Below the pieces are notes generated by a model that was not told the DNA's origin, searched no databases, and was given only the letters and a program-made list of their open reading frames with translations. From a virus, in IMG/VR virus record IMGVR_UViG_3300037258_000282, positions 62,001 through 126,000 of that record: a stretch of 64,000 nt of DNA; one strand, given 5' to 3'. Shown in pieces: positions 1 through 7,410 of this stretch. Position 1 is the stretch's first letter. Each line of letters opens with the position of its first letter. A program made the translations under genes and the position numbers.

Positions 1-407
1 TCCCAGGAGATACACTTCTTCGGGTATGGTCCTCCGACGATATCATAGTCATTGCCCTCCATATTCTGAAGAGCCATGAGGGCCAGAACGTCCTGCGGGT
101 TGAAGCCGATATCGGCGTCGATGAACATCATGTGACCAAACGGGCGCTTCTCAACTTCAACACCCTCTTGGTTCTGGACGTTGATCGTCATGCGCATGAA
201 CTCATCGCAGCAGTAGTTTCGCGCACGAGGAATAAGCGACTCGTTGAACAAGAAGTGAAACACCAGAGGTATGTTGTAGTGCTTAAACATCGCGGACATA
301 TCGGCGCATGATTTAGCAAATATTCCAGAACACATTCCACCATACATAGGCGTGGATACGAACAGGCCTCTCTTCTGAAGCTTACTAATATCTAGAGGTA
401 TCTGCAA
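1..407 (-). CDS. Phage glycosyltransferase-like protein, C-terminus cut by the window edge
   Basis: Only the first 135 or so residues are in the window; the frame runs off the left edge. The visible part reads STPMYGG near residue 18, then MFIDADIGFN around residues 94-103, then GGPYPKK near 125. This is the pattern of GT-A type glycosyltransferases that I recognise from T4-like phages of marine bacteria; D97-A-D99 would be the metal-binding DxD. The acceptor (DNA, protein or host glycan) cannot be told. No ATG lies upstream of the conserved region, so TTG at 407 is the likely start, two codons after the stop of the gene before it in the same frame, with GGGAG about 11 bases upstream. It is the last visible gene of the modification operon. 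Confidence 0.72.
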   Translation of the reverse strand, partial: MQIPLDISKLQKRGLFVSTPMYGGMCSGIFAKSCADMSAMFKHYNIPLVFHFLFNESLIPRARNYCCDEFMRMTINVQNQEGVEVEKRPFGHMMFIDADIGFNPQDVLALMALQNMEGNDYDIVGGPYPKKCISW

Positions 408-410
408 GGC

Positions 411-707
411 TTACTTTACTCCCTTATTCTGGCTGAGCTCCATCGCGTGTAGAGCGAATAGTATGAAATGCATCGCCTTGAAGGCGTCTTTTCGAGCGGC
501 CGCGTAATCGCCCTTTTTTCCCAATCTCCAGAGATACTTCATGGCAGTATCCCTCGAGCTAGTAACGGCAGATCCGAGAGCTATCCAGGCGTCCATGCAC
601 TGAATCGCGTCTCCAGAACTATCTGTAGAATAATGCTCAGAATAAGTAGAGTCTACGATGGCCTTAAGCTGAGCTATCGTCTGATCTTCAGAGTACCTAT
701 AGTTCAT
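411..707 (-). CDS. Small DUF3310-like phage protein
   Basis: A 98-residue protein with ATG start. Its core, HYSTDSSGDAIQCMDAW followed by MKYLWRLGKKG and a helical tail, matches the pattern of the DUF3310 family as I know it (His-Tyr, an invariant 'KYLWR.GKK' segment, then a KA..YL-like helix). DUF3310 is found in many phages and in the C-terminal part of T7 gp1.7, which is linked to nucleotide metabolism; the biochemical role of stand-alone copies is not established. It overlaps the end of the cytosine methyltransferase gene by four bases (ATGA), so the two are translationally coupled, which fits a role in nucleotide or DNA modification. The family call rests on motif memory only. Confidence 0.68.
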   Translation of the reverse strand: MNYRYSEDQTIAQLKAIVDSTYSEHYSTDSSGDAIQCMDAWIALGSAVTSSRDTAMKYLWRLGKKGDYAAARKDAFKAMHFILFALHAMELSQNKGVK

Positions 708-1906
708 AAAAATATCTCCAAGTTGGATTTTATATCATCCATATCATCAAGTGACTTACTCGCGTTATGCTGGAACACGTAACTTGAGTTGATCATGTTA
801 CGACGACCCTCTAGATAAGCCCTCACTTCTAGAGCCATATCTCTCGCGGTACTCACCGGAACATTTTGACAGATATGATTCACTGACTTTTCTGGGTCGA
901 GCAGTTCAAAATCCAATGGTAAGTTCATTATGGTCATCGCCTCGCGATAGCTGATGTACCTATCTTGGTGGGGATGAGTCAGCATAGTTGGATAGTGTCC
1001 CACGAAGGCGCCTATGTGCCCCTTAGGTACGATGGTTCCTCGCCTCATTATGGAACCACCGGCCTGGAGTTTCTCATGCCTCCGAAGGCACCTGTCGCGC
1101 TCCTTGGGATATCCATTAGATCCCATCCACTCGGCTATCTCTGGATACGCGTGAGTCTTCTCTATGAATGAGACGATATCGTTGTTTCGTATTTTTGCGG
1201 ATGGAACTAGGTTGAAGAACTCTAGATGAGATATACCACCGTACATGTGCTCCAGAACAAACCGATAGTATGGATCTCTAGATGGGATCTTCCCATTGAT
1301 AGGGGTTGTCTGAAAGTTTGATCTACCGGCGGAAAGTATGGTATCCTCGATCTTCTCATGCTCTCGACTGAAGTACGACAGCTCCGGGCAGCGATCGCCC
1401 TTCCAAAAGAAGAAGAAAGCTCGAGAGCGAACTTGCGGCATCCCATGTAGTATAGACTTGGTCGAGTATACGGACATCGCGTAGCCGGCATCGTGAGCTA
1501 TCGCCCGCATACGCTCTCTGATGTCTTTACCGATATTTCCCGCGAATCCCGGCGCGTTCTCTCCCCAGAATACCTCTGGACTCATCTCAGTCAAGACATA
1601 CTGAGTCGTCTTAATCAACCACTTGTTGTTTTGATTGCTAGTTCCATATCCATGAGACAACTGAGATAAACCGGCGCATGGACACACGCTTCCAACGACG
1701 TCGAGCTTACTCGGCTTACCCCCGTCATCTAGAACGACGTATGGTACTTTAGCTCCCAGATTTTTCTCATAGTAGTTGATGAGATGCCTGTCGTTACCAT
1801 AAAATGGCTTGAACGATATAAGCTCTTCGGATAGTCTTCCGAAAGCCATATCGGAGCCCAGCGTCAGCCCACCTATAAGAGGAATTATGGTGCCGTGCTT
1901 AATCAT
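704..1906 (-). CDS. DNA (cytosine-5)-methyltransferase
   Basis: A 400-residue C5 methyltransferase that would transfer a methyl group from S-adenosylmethionine to cytosine C5. Motifs occur in the normal order: motif I GGLTLGSDMAFG (12-23), motif IV catalytic PC within CPCAGLS (P76-C77), motif VI ENAPG (116-120), motif VIII QVRSR (158-162), a target-recognition stretch, a motif IX-like segment RYISYREAMTIMNLP near residue 320 and motif X QNVPVSTARD near 355. Length is normal for the family. It overlaps the glucosyltransferase gene by eight bases. Its presence beside dCMP hydroxymethylase is odd: phage DNA with hydroxymethylated C5 cannot be methylated there, so it may act on host DNA, on unmodified sites, or have changed chemistry. 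Confidence 0.9.
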   Translation of the reverse strand: MIKHGTIIPLIGGLTLGSDMAFGRLSEELISFKPFYGNDRHLINYYEKNLGAKVPYVVLDDGGKPSKLDVVGSVCPCAGLSQLSHGYGTSNQNNKWLIKTTQYVLTEMSPEVFWGENAPGFAGNIGKDIRERMRAIAHDAGYAMSVYSTKSILHGMPQVRSRAFFFFWKGDRCPELSYFSREHEKIEDTILSAGRSNFQTTPINGKIPSRDPYYRFVLEHMYGGISHLEFFNLVPSAKIRNNDIVSFIEKTHAYPEIAEWMGSNGYPKERDRCLRRHEKLQAGGSIMRRGTIVPKGHIGAFVGHYPTMLTHPHQDRYISYREAMTIMNLPLDFELLDPEKSVNHICQNVPVSTARDMALEVRAYLEGRRNMINSSYVFQHNASKSLDDMDDIKSNLEIFL

Positions 1907-3377
1907 TAAAAAATGTACTCAAATCTGCCCTATCCATCACTTTGGAAAGATCCATTACTGTAGTTCTCTTCTTTCCCTCAAAGACCGAAAAGATCTTATC
2001 ACTAAACTGCTTAAAGCCTACGGCCGGAACCTGACCATTTGATATTAAGCTCTCCCATTTAGCGGTCACTAAGCCACCGGCCGTCTGACCATAAACGTGG
2101 TCTAGAAAGTCCCTGACGCCATTAAACTTACCTGGGTCCTTACCGATCCTGACGATATCATCGAGCATCGTCGGAAGATTGATGTTGGAGTTGAACTCAC
2201 TCTTTATGAATGCTAATCCCGACTCCCTATATTTATCCTGCTCTGATGTATTATCGGCGATATCTACCAACTTTTCTGCAGTAGCGCGAAGATCACTCTT
2301 ATCAGACCAAATAGCAAGGTGGTCTATAGAGTCGTATGTCACTCCAGAAGATGACATATTATGCGCTCCATAGTGGGAGTCAAATACTGGAATCGACCCA
2401 CACGCTATCATTTCAATTTGAGTATTCTCCATGCGATCACCATAGTTCTCTGGCTGCTTTGGAAGCCTAAAGAAAGACGCGCAAAATAGAGATTCCGCTA
2501 TATATCTCATTCCATTGGAATGAGTATACGGGCCAAATACCGGAACTTTGGGTGGATTAAAGTCGTAGTCTCCATCAAACTTTAAGGAATAGACCGTATT
2601 ATGGTGTCCCCAGTCTTCTGGAGGAGGGCCGCCTTTATAGGACGCTATGGGGCCGCCGACGATGTCAGCCTTGGCTCCAATAGACTTCTCTATGCCATGA
2701 ATCAAGCACTGGAACTTAGGGTCTATCTCGAATAAGTGATCTGCTAGGTCTAGCACTCTTCTAGGATCTTTCATCGTCGACCATCGCCCGACGTACGTCA
2801 GCCTCTTAGCCTTATCAGCGAGCTTAACTGAGTCAAAATACTTTTCCTTGAGACCATCTACGTCGGTCCATATCTTAAACCTGCGGACGCGATCTCCCAC
2901 TACCTTTGACGGAAGTATCTTTGTGATATTTTGAGCGAACCAGACTTTCTCAGAGAAGACATATATCAAGTCTGACTCATTGAGGATGGGAAGCCACAGT
3001 GGAAAACAGTCGATGTTTGGCTGAATTATCTCGTTCATCACCGAGACGACTATAGCTTGGGACGCCGATAGTGATCGAACAAGATCGTAGTAGAACGAGA
3101 TTGAGGTAGACGCAAGATGCTTAAATGATGGTATCGACTGTAGGATGACGACATCATACTCTGTCAGTCTCTTCGCTACGGTCTTCATTTCTGATGGCTT
3201 GAATCTCACTACCGTACCGGAAAATGGATGTCCTGATGCCCTGGCGAACGAGCGCTCGACCAATTCAAACACGTCGAACTGCATTCCGACTCTGATAGCC
3301 CAATTTTGAAACTCAACGCCGGACCGCTGAACTCCACATCCATCAAACCCCTTTCCAAATACCATAGCAATCTTCAT
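1899..3377 (-). CDS. agt: DNA alpha-glucosyltransferase, T4 alpha-gt homologue (GT72-like)
   Basis: A 492-residue GT-B glycosyltransferase. The N-terminus (MKIAMVFGKGFDGCGV, then SFARASGH) parallels T4 alpha-gt (MRICIFMARGLEGCGV, SFTRTSSH), and GRWSTMKDP (197-205), HGIEKS (227-232) and ENTQIEMIACGSIPVF (317-332) align with T4 GRTTTWKG, MEGLERS and EYTHLELGACGTIPVF. T4 alpha-gt moves glucose from UDP-glucose to 5-hydroxymethylcytosine in DNA. About 90 residues more than the T4 enzyme lie at the C-terminus. The start is placed at ATG 3377, with GGAGAG six bases before it, rather than at ATG 3395, which has no room for a ribosome-binding site and would add six residues missing from T4. With dCMP hydroxymethylase in the same operon the role is well supported; the sugar donor is not proven. 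Confidence 0.87.
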   Translation of the reverse strand: MKIAMVFGKGFDGCGVQRSGVEFQNWAIRVGMQFDVFELVERSFARASGHPFSGTVVRFKPSEMKTVAKRLTEYDVVILQSIPSFKHLASTSISFYYDLVRSLSASQAIVVSVMNEIIQPNIDCFPLWLPILNESDLIYVFSEKVWFAQNITKILPSKVVGDRVRRFKIWTDVDGLKEKYFDSVKLADKAKRLTYVGRWSTMKDPRRVLDLADHLFEIDPKFQCLIHGIEKSIGAKADIVGGPIASYKGGPPPEDWGHHNTVYSLKFDGDYDFNPPKVPVFGPYTHSNGMRYIAESLFCASFFRLPKQPENYGDRMENTQIEMIACGSIPVFDSHYGAHNMSSSGVTYDSIDHLAIWSDKSDLRATAEKLVDIADNTSEQDKYRESGLAFIKSEFNSNINLPTMLDDIVRIGKDPGKFNGVRDFLDHVYGQTAGGLVTAKWESLISNGQVPAVGFKQFSDKIFSVFEGKKRTTVMDLSKVMDRADLSTFFND

Positions 3378-3446
3378 CGCTCGCTCTCCATCCATTCCTG
3401 ATAAAGTTCACACGTCATATGAAGCGAAGTCATCATCTATATAACA

Positions 3447-3902
3447 TTAGTCGATGTTATCCTTCGCTCGACACACTCGATCTCTCAACTCCGACGATGA
3501 AAATGGATGCTTTCTCGAGTTAAACTCAATCGGACATAGATCGGCGCCTGTCGTCACGGACCCGAGATACTCCTCTCCAACGATCCTAACGTCCGGCTGT
3601 ATCATGAGTATCATATTCTCGAGATCTCTCTCATCACTGAAAGGAATGATCTCATCTACGTACTTACACCCGGCTACCTGAACGTACCTCTCCATCATAG
3701 ATTGAACCGGCGCATTCTTGGTCTCCGGCCTATCTATGGTCGGATCTACCAAGAGCCCTACTACAAGATAATCGCACTTCTCCTTGGCCTGCTGAAGCAT
3801 CATGACGTGCCCGGCGTGAAACAGATCGAATATCGACGACGTCAGACCTACGATAGGCTTTCTACCAAGAGCGGCCTCAAGTTTTTTCTTATCAAGAAAT
3901 AT
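3447..3902 (-). CDS. Cytidylyltransferase-like nucleotidyltransferase with an ATA start
   Basis: A 151-residue nucleotidyltransferase of the glycerol-3-phosphate cytidylyltransferase superfamily. The signature HxGH is at H29-A-G-H32 inside FDLFHAGHV, followed by CDYLVVGL, and FSSSELRDRV near the C-terminus replaces the usual ISSTxxR. Such enzymes join a phosphorylated alcohol or sugar to CTP or ATP. The first beta strand (KPIVGL) lies upstream of any ATG, GTG or TTG: TAG, ATA, TTT, CTT, GAT follow in frame, with AGGAG six bases before the ATA. ATA at 3902-3900 is therefore the best start. From the first ATG (3803) the protein would lose its active site. It overlaps the kinase gene by 11 bases. 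Substrate unknown; the kinase next door probably makes it (inference). Confidence 0.78.
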   Translation of the reverse strand: MFLDKKKLEAALGRKPIVGLTSSIFDLFHAGHVMMLQQAKEKCDYLVVGLLVDPTIDRPETKNAPVQSMMERYVQVAGCKYVDEIIPFSDERDLENMILMIQPDVRIVGEEYLGSVTTGADLCPIEFNSRKHPFSSSELRDRVCRAKDNID

Positions 3903-5097
3903 CTAACTCTCCTGTGAGTGAGAATTTATTCGTACATATCTTATGCGCGTAGACCAACCGGCGAATGGCGCAATATACTAGAGTAAGCTCCTCGACATTC
4001 TGACTGGAAGCATCAGAAGCGATAGCTCTCAACTTATACTTTATCATCCTGACTAGGTGTAGTACGGTAAGCATAACCAATAGTGGTGACGTTAAGCCAT
4101 CATTAGCCAATATATTCAGGCAGATATACTTATTATGGACAGGCCTGTAGTCGCTTCCAAGTCTCCACTCCTCATATCCTATGCATGACTGCAGTATCTT
4201 ACTAAAGTCAAGTAGATAAGAAGAGTATAGTCCGGGAGGAGAATTAGGATCTATATAGCACAACTCATCACTTTGTGTGACTATAACATTTCCAAACGTA
4301 AGGTCTCCGTGACACATCGACCTATTATCGTTCATCACTTCATGAGTTTTGAGATCATTGATCCAGTCCCAGATGTATTCCCTCTCTGGAACATCACTGA
4401 ACGCGAAGTGATCGCCGATCCTGGAGACCATCGTTTCCCAGAGAGGAATATCGCTCAAGTAGTTCGATGAGCAGTTCCTAACCGAAGAGATAAGCTCCAA
4501 CATGAGTCTCTCTATCCTAGAGTGATACTCAGTTGTTACGATCTCCTCGTTGAGAGACCTTCCCTCGACGTACTCCATATCTAAGGTATCGCCAAAGAAA
4601 GCATTTACTCTCGGCGACTTATAGAAGAAATTATTTTCTTTACGAAGCCTCGCGGCGGTCTTATACCAATCATACTGATGCCTAAGGTCTGGTCCAAACT
4701 TCAGGACTCTGTCACCAAACCTAGTTATCTTTGCGCCGGAACCACCTGAGAAATTTTCAGTCTTCATAGACACTAATTCGTCGGGTCGAATAGCCTTATC
4801 ATCAACGTAGTAGACTGCCAGTGGCTTTCCAAACTTAAGAGTGGTGTACTTAACGTCGTGTACTGACAACCACGCCTCAAGTATCGGCCTATTGTACTTC
4901 TCGATAGCCTGAATGTCCCCGTCGAACGTATACATGCCCCTAGCCGTATATAGGACTATATTTACTCCGGCGTCGTATAATTCGTTTATCCTCTGAATGA
5001 CGTCAGTCTTGGGTATCGCGTTAGCGTAGTCGCGGTGGTCTACAGTCGTCGATATAGTGTCATCGACATCGACTACTACAGTTACTGGAGCCATCAT
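3892..5097 (-). CDS. HAD phosphatase fused to an APH/choline-kinase-like kinase
   Basis: A 401-residue two-domain protein. Residues 1-110 form a HAD phosphatase like those of capsule clusters: DVDDT (10-14, nucleophile D10), LYTARG (49-54), and K91 with YYVDD (96-100). Residues about 115-390 look like an aminoglycoside/choline/ethanolamine kinase: VLKFGP (131-136), HGDLTFGN (263-270, catalytic D265 and N270) and YIDPN (281-285, metal-binding D283). Known relatives work on small sugars or amino alcohols and often sit beside a nucleotidyltransferase, exactly as here (overlap of 11 bases with the next gene). I infer that the pair makes a nucleotide-activated small molecule. The start has two ATGs in a row, with AGGGA about eight bases upstream. 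The substrate cannot be read from sequence. Confidence 0.83.
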   Translation of the reverse strand: MMAPVTVVVDVDDTISTTVDHRDYANAIPKTDVIQRINELYDAGVNIVLYTARGMYTFDGDIQAIEKYNRPILEAWLSVHDVKYTTLKFGKPLAVYYVDDKAIRPDELVSMKTENFSGGSGAKITRFGDRVLKFGPDLRHQYDWYKTAARLRKENNFFYKSPRVNAFFGDTLDMEYVEGRSLNEEIVTTEYHSRIERLMLELISSVRNCSSNYLSDIPLWETMVSRIGDHFAFSDVPEREYIWDWINDLKTHEVMNDNRSMCHGDLTFGNVIVTQSDELCYIDPNSPPGLYSSYLLDFSKILQSCIGYEEWRLGSDYRPVHNKYICLNILANDGLTSPLLVMLTVLHLVRMIKYKLRAIASDASSQNVEELTLVYCAIRRLVYAHKICTNKFSLTGELDIS

Positions 5098-5449
5098 CTA
5101 AAAATTCCCTGCACTTAGACAGTTGGTTTGCTATATACTTTTCATCGTTTATCTGTCTATTGAGACCAGATGGATGTGGAAGCTTGAAGTGTGATATATT
5201 TATGCGGGATAGACAATCGGATGCTAGATTTCCTAAGCATATTATATGACTGTGGCGCGCGACAAGCGAGAGAAGTCTCGTGAAGTCGACGTCGGACAAG
5301 CGAAACTTTCCAGAAACCAGCGAGCAGTTGGTAAAATTAAACTGCTCTACGCCGATAGACGCCATCCAGGCGTGCAGTCTGTATATAGTAGAGTTAACAG
5401 ACCTCGGATTACTTGTTCCTGGATTCTGCCCCACCACTAGTATAGTCAT
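5060..5449 (-). CDS. Uracil-DNA-glycosylase superfamily protein, MUG/TDG-like
   Basis: A short protein (129 residues) with two diagnostic motifs: GQNPG at residues 7-11, where MUG has GINPG and its Asn activates water, and LPHPSGLNR towards the C-terminus, where MUG has NPSGLSR. This places it near the mismatch-specific MUG/TDG branch, which removes uracil, 5-hydroxymethyluracil and similar bases from mispairs with G. In a phage with hydroxymethylcytosine DNA, deamination gives hydroxymethyluracil, so repair of such lesions is a plausible job (inference). Start chosen at ATG 5449, because MTILVVGQNPG is the natural N-terminus; a GTG at 5485 would add 12 residues. It overlaps the deaminase by 41 bases and the kinase by 38. 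It is shorter than MUG (about 168 residues). Confidence 0.62.
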   Translation of the reverse strand: MTILVVGQNPGTSNPRSVNSTIYRLHAWMASIGVEQFNFTNCSLVSGKFRLSDVDFTRLLSLVARHSHIICLGNLASDCLSRINISHFKLPHPSGLNRQINDEKYIANQLSKCREFLDDGSSNCSSRCR

Positions 5450-5900
5450 CGATGTGAAACACCATGCAAGATACACCGGACTCACTCAACATCTCGATGG
5501 CAAGCTCTGATGAATCTCTCCACTTGTCTGATATACTGCCTTGATAATTCATAACTACGCGCTTAATACCCACCTGTATGACCGCCTTAGCGCACTCGTG
5601 ACACACCGGAAGCCCATGGACGTAGAGATCGGCTCCGTCGAGAGACTGTCCCGTGAAACACGCGTTGTAGATGCAGTTCTGCTCGGCGTGTATGATATAT
5701 TGGTACTTAACCGCGCGATCATTAAGCCTCTGCTCAGTGTCCTTGAGACCTCTAGGAATACCATTATATCCAGACGATAGAAACTGCTTTCGATCTGGCC
5801 TGACTGCGACGCACCCTACCTTGGTCGACGGGTCCTTGGACATCTTAGACCAATTCTTGGCCTCTGAGAGAAAGTGATTATCCCACCTATTGATTATCAC
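5409..5900 (-). CDS. cd: dCMP deaminase
   Basis: A 163-residue zinc-dependent deoxycytidylate deaminase. The zinc and proton-shuttle motif HAE is at residues 71-73 (IIHAEQN), and PVCHEC gives the two zinc cysteines C100 and C103. It converts dCMP to dUMP, feeding thymidylate synthesis and drawing down unmodified dCMP. T4 encodes the same enzyme (cd) with its hydroxymethylase. Start: GTG at 5900, whose GTGA overlaps the stop of the hydroxymethylase gene, with GGAG eight bases upstream; another GTG nine bases further up has no spacing for a ribosome-binding site. The coupled order hydroxymethylase-deaminase-glycosylase suggests one pathway. Confidence 0.9.
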   Translation of the reverse strand: MIINRWDNHFLSEAKNWSKMSKDPSTKVGCVAVRPDRKQFLSSGYNGIPRGLKDTEQRLNDRAVKYQYIIHAEQNCIYNACFTGQSLDGADLYVHGLPVCHECAKAVIQVGIKRVVMNYQGSISDKWRDSSELAIEMLSESGVSCMVFHIDDYTSGGAESRNK

Positions 5901-6643
5901 TTGACCCACTCCGACGTAGGATACGCGATCCTATAATCGGTCTTAGGTATAGTGTAATATCCAGTCATATCGTAGTGATGCAGTAGGTAGAAGTCTCTCT
6001 CATAGACGTGAAGTGATCCTACCTGCCAGATCAAGTCACCAAGCGAGTAGTTATTTGACTTAAAATTATAATTTAGATCGGCCAGGAGCTTTCTCCGGAC
6101 GTGGTCCTGCCAGGCTCTGTCGTTTCTATACCCGAACGTGACGTCGTTAGACCTCATATTGACGATGGTGTGAAGCATATTTTCTCTGATGAGATACTGT
6201 ACAGTATTCGTGCAGATAAAGTCTGACATACCGTCCCAGTTGTAGTCCTCCCATATCTCAGGACGAGTATATATGGCGATGGCTCTTCTAGAATCTGGAC
6301 TGTTGATAAGCTCAGTCAGTACGTTGTCATACTGACAAAAATTTTCTCTAGAATAGAGAAGATACCCATAGTTCGAGTTGATCTTTCCATCGGAGCTCGC
6401 GACCTTCTTCCATATCTCAGGTACCTTACCAGGGATATCTGCGACGAATAGAGACTGATTCTCGTACCACTCGATCTCCCTCTCGATATACTCAGCATTT
6501 GGAGCGCCGAAGATCGTGATGTCGGAGGCCGAGAAGGAGTAGCCGATCAACTCAACTACTCTGCCGCCGGACTTATCGACTACGAACTTTTCGTCAACTA
6601 ACTTACGAGAGAGATCTTGACGAACGTTCCATATATTATTCAT
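5897..6643 (-). CDS. 42: dCMP hydroxymethylase (T4 gp42 homologue)
   Basis: A 248-residue member of the thymidylate-synthase fold, very close to T4 gp42 (246 residues) along its length: FVVDK, IFGAPNAEYIEREIEWY, SLFVADIPG, NSNYG, DSRRAIAIYTRP, CTNTVQYLIR, VNMRSNDV and VGSLHVY all have near-identical T4 counterparts. C144 is the catalytic cysteine, and D175 in GYRND matches T4 D179, which sets cytosine rather than uracil specificity. The enzyme uses methylenetetrahydrofolate to turn dCMP into 5-hydroxymethyl-dCMP, so the phage genome probably carries hydroxymethylcytosine. Start ATG 6643 overlaps the stop of the phosphoesterase gene, with GGAG five bases upstream. No dNMP kinase (gene 1) or dCTPase (gene 56) is in this window. 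Confidence 0.94.
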   Translation of the reverse strand: MNNIWNVRQDLSRKLVDEKFVVDKSGGRVVELIGYSFSASDITIFGAPNAEYIEREIEWYENQSLFVADIPGKVPEIWKKVASSDGKINSNYGYLLYSRENFCQYDNVLTELINSPDSRRAIAIYTRPEIWEDYNWDGMSDFICTNTVQYLIRENMLHTIVNMRSNDVTFGYRNDRAWQDHVRRKLLADLNYNFKSNNYSLGDLIWQVGSLHVYERDFYLLHHYDMTGYYTIPKTDYRIAYPTSEWVK

Positions 6644-7410
6644 ACTGACTCCATCTCTAATATCATCAGCCTACCATTAGAGTCTTCTACAACTGACGTT
6701 AGAGACTCAACCCAATCTCCAGTATTGATATACTCAACTCCATCTATACATTTTATAATAGCATGGTGGATGTGTCCACATATTACACCATCTACGCACA
6801 TCTGTCTAGCGTAGTCAGTAACTAATTTTTCAAACTTTGATATGAAGTTAATAACCGACTTCACTGAGTCCTTACCATATTGAGCTAATGACCAGTATGG
6901 CATTCCGAACAGCCATCTGACGTCATTCATGTACTTATTCAGGACGAATAGAGCCTCATAGAGGAAGTCGCCGAGATGCATCATCCATTTAGCTCTAGTC
7001 ATAAAGACGTCGAACTTATCTCCGTGAAGTATGAGATATCTCTTTCCAAAAGAAGTCTCAAATAACACTTCGTCAACTACAGAGATCGAGCCTAATCCTA
7101 TGTTGAACTCAGTTCTAGAAAACTTACGTAAAAACTCATCGTGATTTCCCGCGACCACATACACCTTAGTACCGAGTGAGGCCTTCTCAAGTATAAGTTG
7201 AACTATTTTAGTCTCGTACTTACTCCACCTCCACTTGGACTTCAGTGCCCACCCATCTATCACGTCGCCGACTAAGAATAGAAAGTCCGACTTCGTCGAC
7301 TTTAAGAAACTCAGCAGAGCCTTACTGTTGGCGTACTTCATCCCCAGATGCGCGTCTGAGATGAATATAGACCTATAGTATGATGGTTTAGTCAGGTCTA
7401 AAATCCTCAT
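6640..7410 (-). CDS. LpxH-like metallophosphoesterase
   Basis: A 256-residue calcineurin-fold phosphoesterase. Metal ligands appear in order: SDAHLG (18-23), GDVIDGW (48-54), GNHD (88-91), LHGDKFD (128-134), GHIHH (212-216) and NTGDW (229-233). The layout and length are those of UDP-2,3-diacylglucosamine pyrophosphatase (LpxH/LpxH2), which splits the UDP-sugar diphosphate of lipid A precursors. A phage copy could change host lipid A, or hydrolyse another nucleotide-diphosphate sugar or nucleotide. It overlaps the GT2 gene by 23 bases and the hydroxymethylase by four, so it is made together with both. The family is clear from motifs; the substrate is not. Confidence 0.85.
   Translation of the reverse strand: MRILDLTKPSYYRSIFISDAHLGMKYANSKALLSFLKSTKSDFLFLVGDVIDGWALKSKWRWSKYETKIVQLILEKASLGTKVYVVAGNHDEFLRKFSRTEFNIGLGSISVVDEVLFETSFGKRYLILHGDKFDVFMTRAKWMMHLGDFLYEALFVLNKYMNDVRWLFGMPYWSLAQYGKDSVKSVINFISKFEKLVTDYARQMCVDGVICGHIHHAIIKCIDGVEYINTGDWVESLTSVVEDSNGRLMILEMESV

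Noticed and set aside
2226-2236. TATTTATC (minus GATAAATA) inside the alpha-glucosyltransferase gene, and a similar TATTTATG near 5197
   Set aside because: Both are inside coding sequence of non-late genes with no start codon at a suitable distance; chance matches in A/T-rich codons.
3892-3902. Programmed +1 frameshift joining the kinase and the nucleotidyltransferase
   Set aside because: The overlap contains TCT TGA, not a classical CTT TGA slip site, and a good Shine-Dalgarno sequence stands before the ATA; kept only as an alternative.
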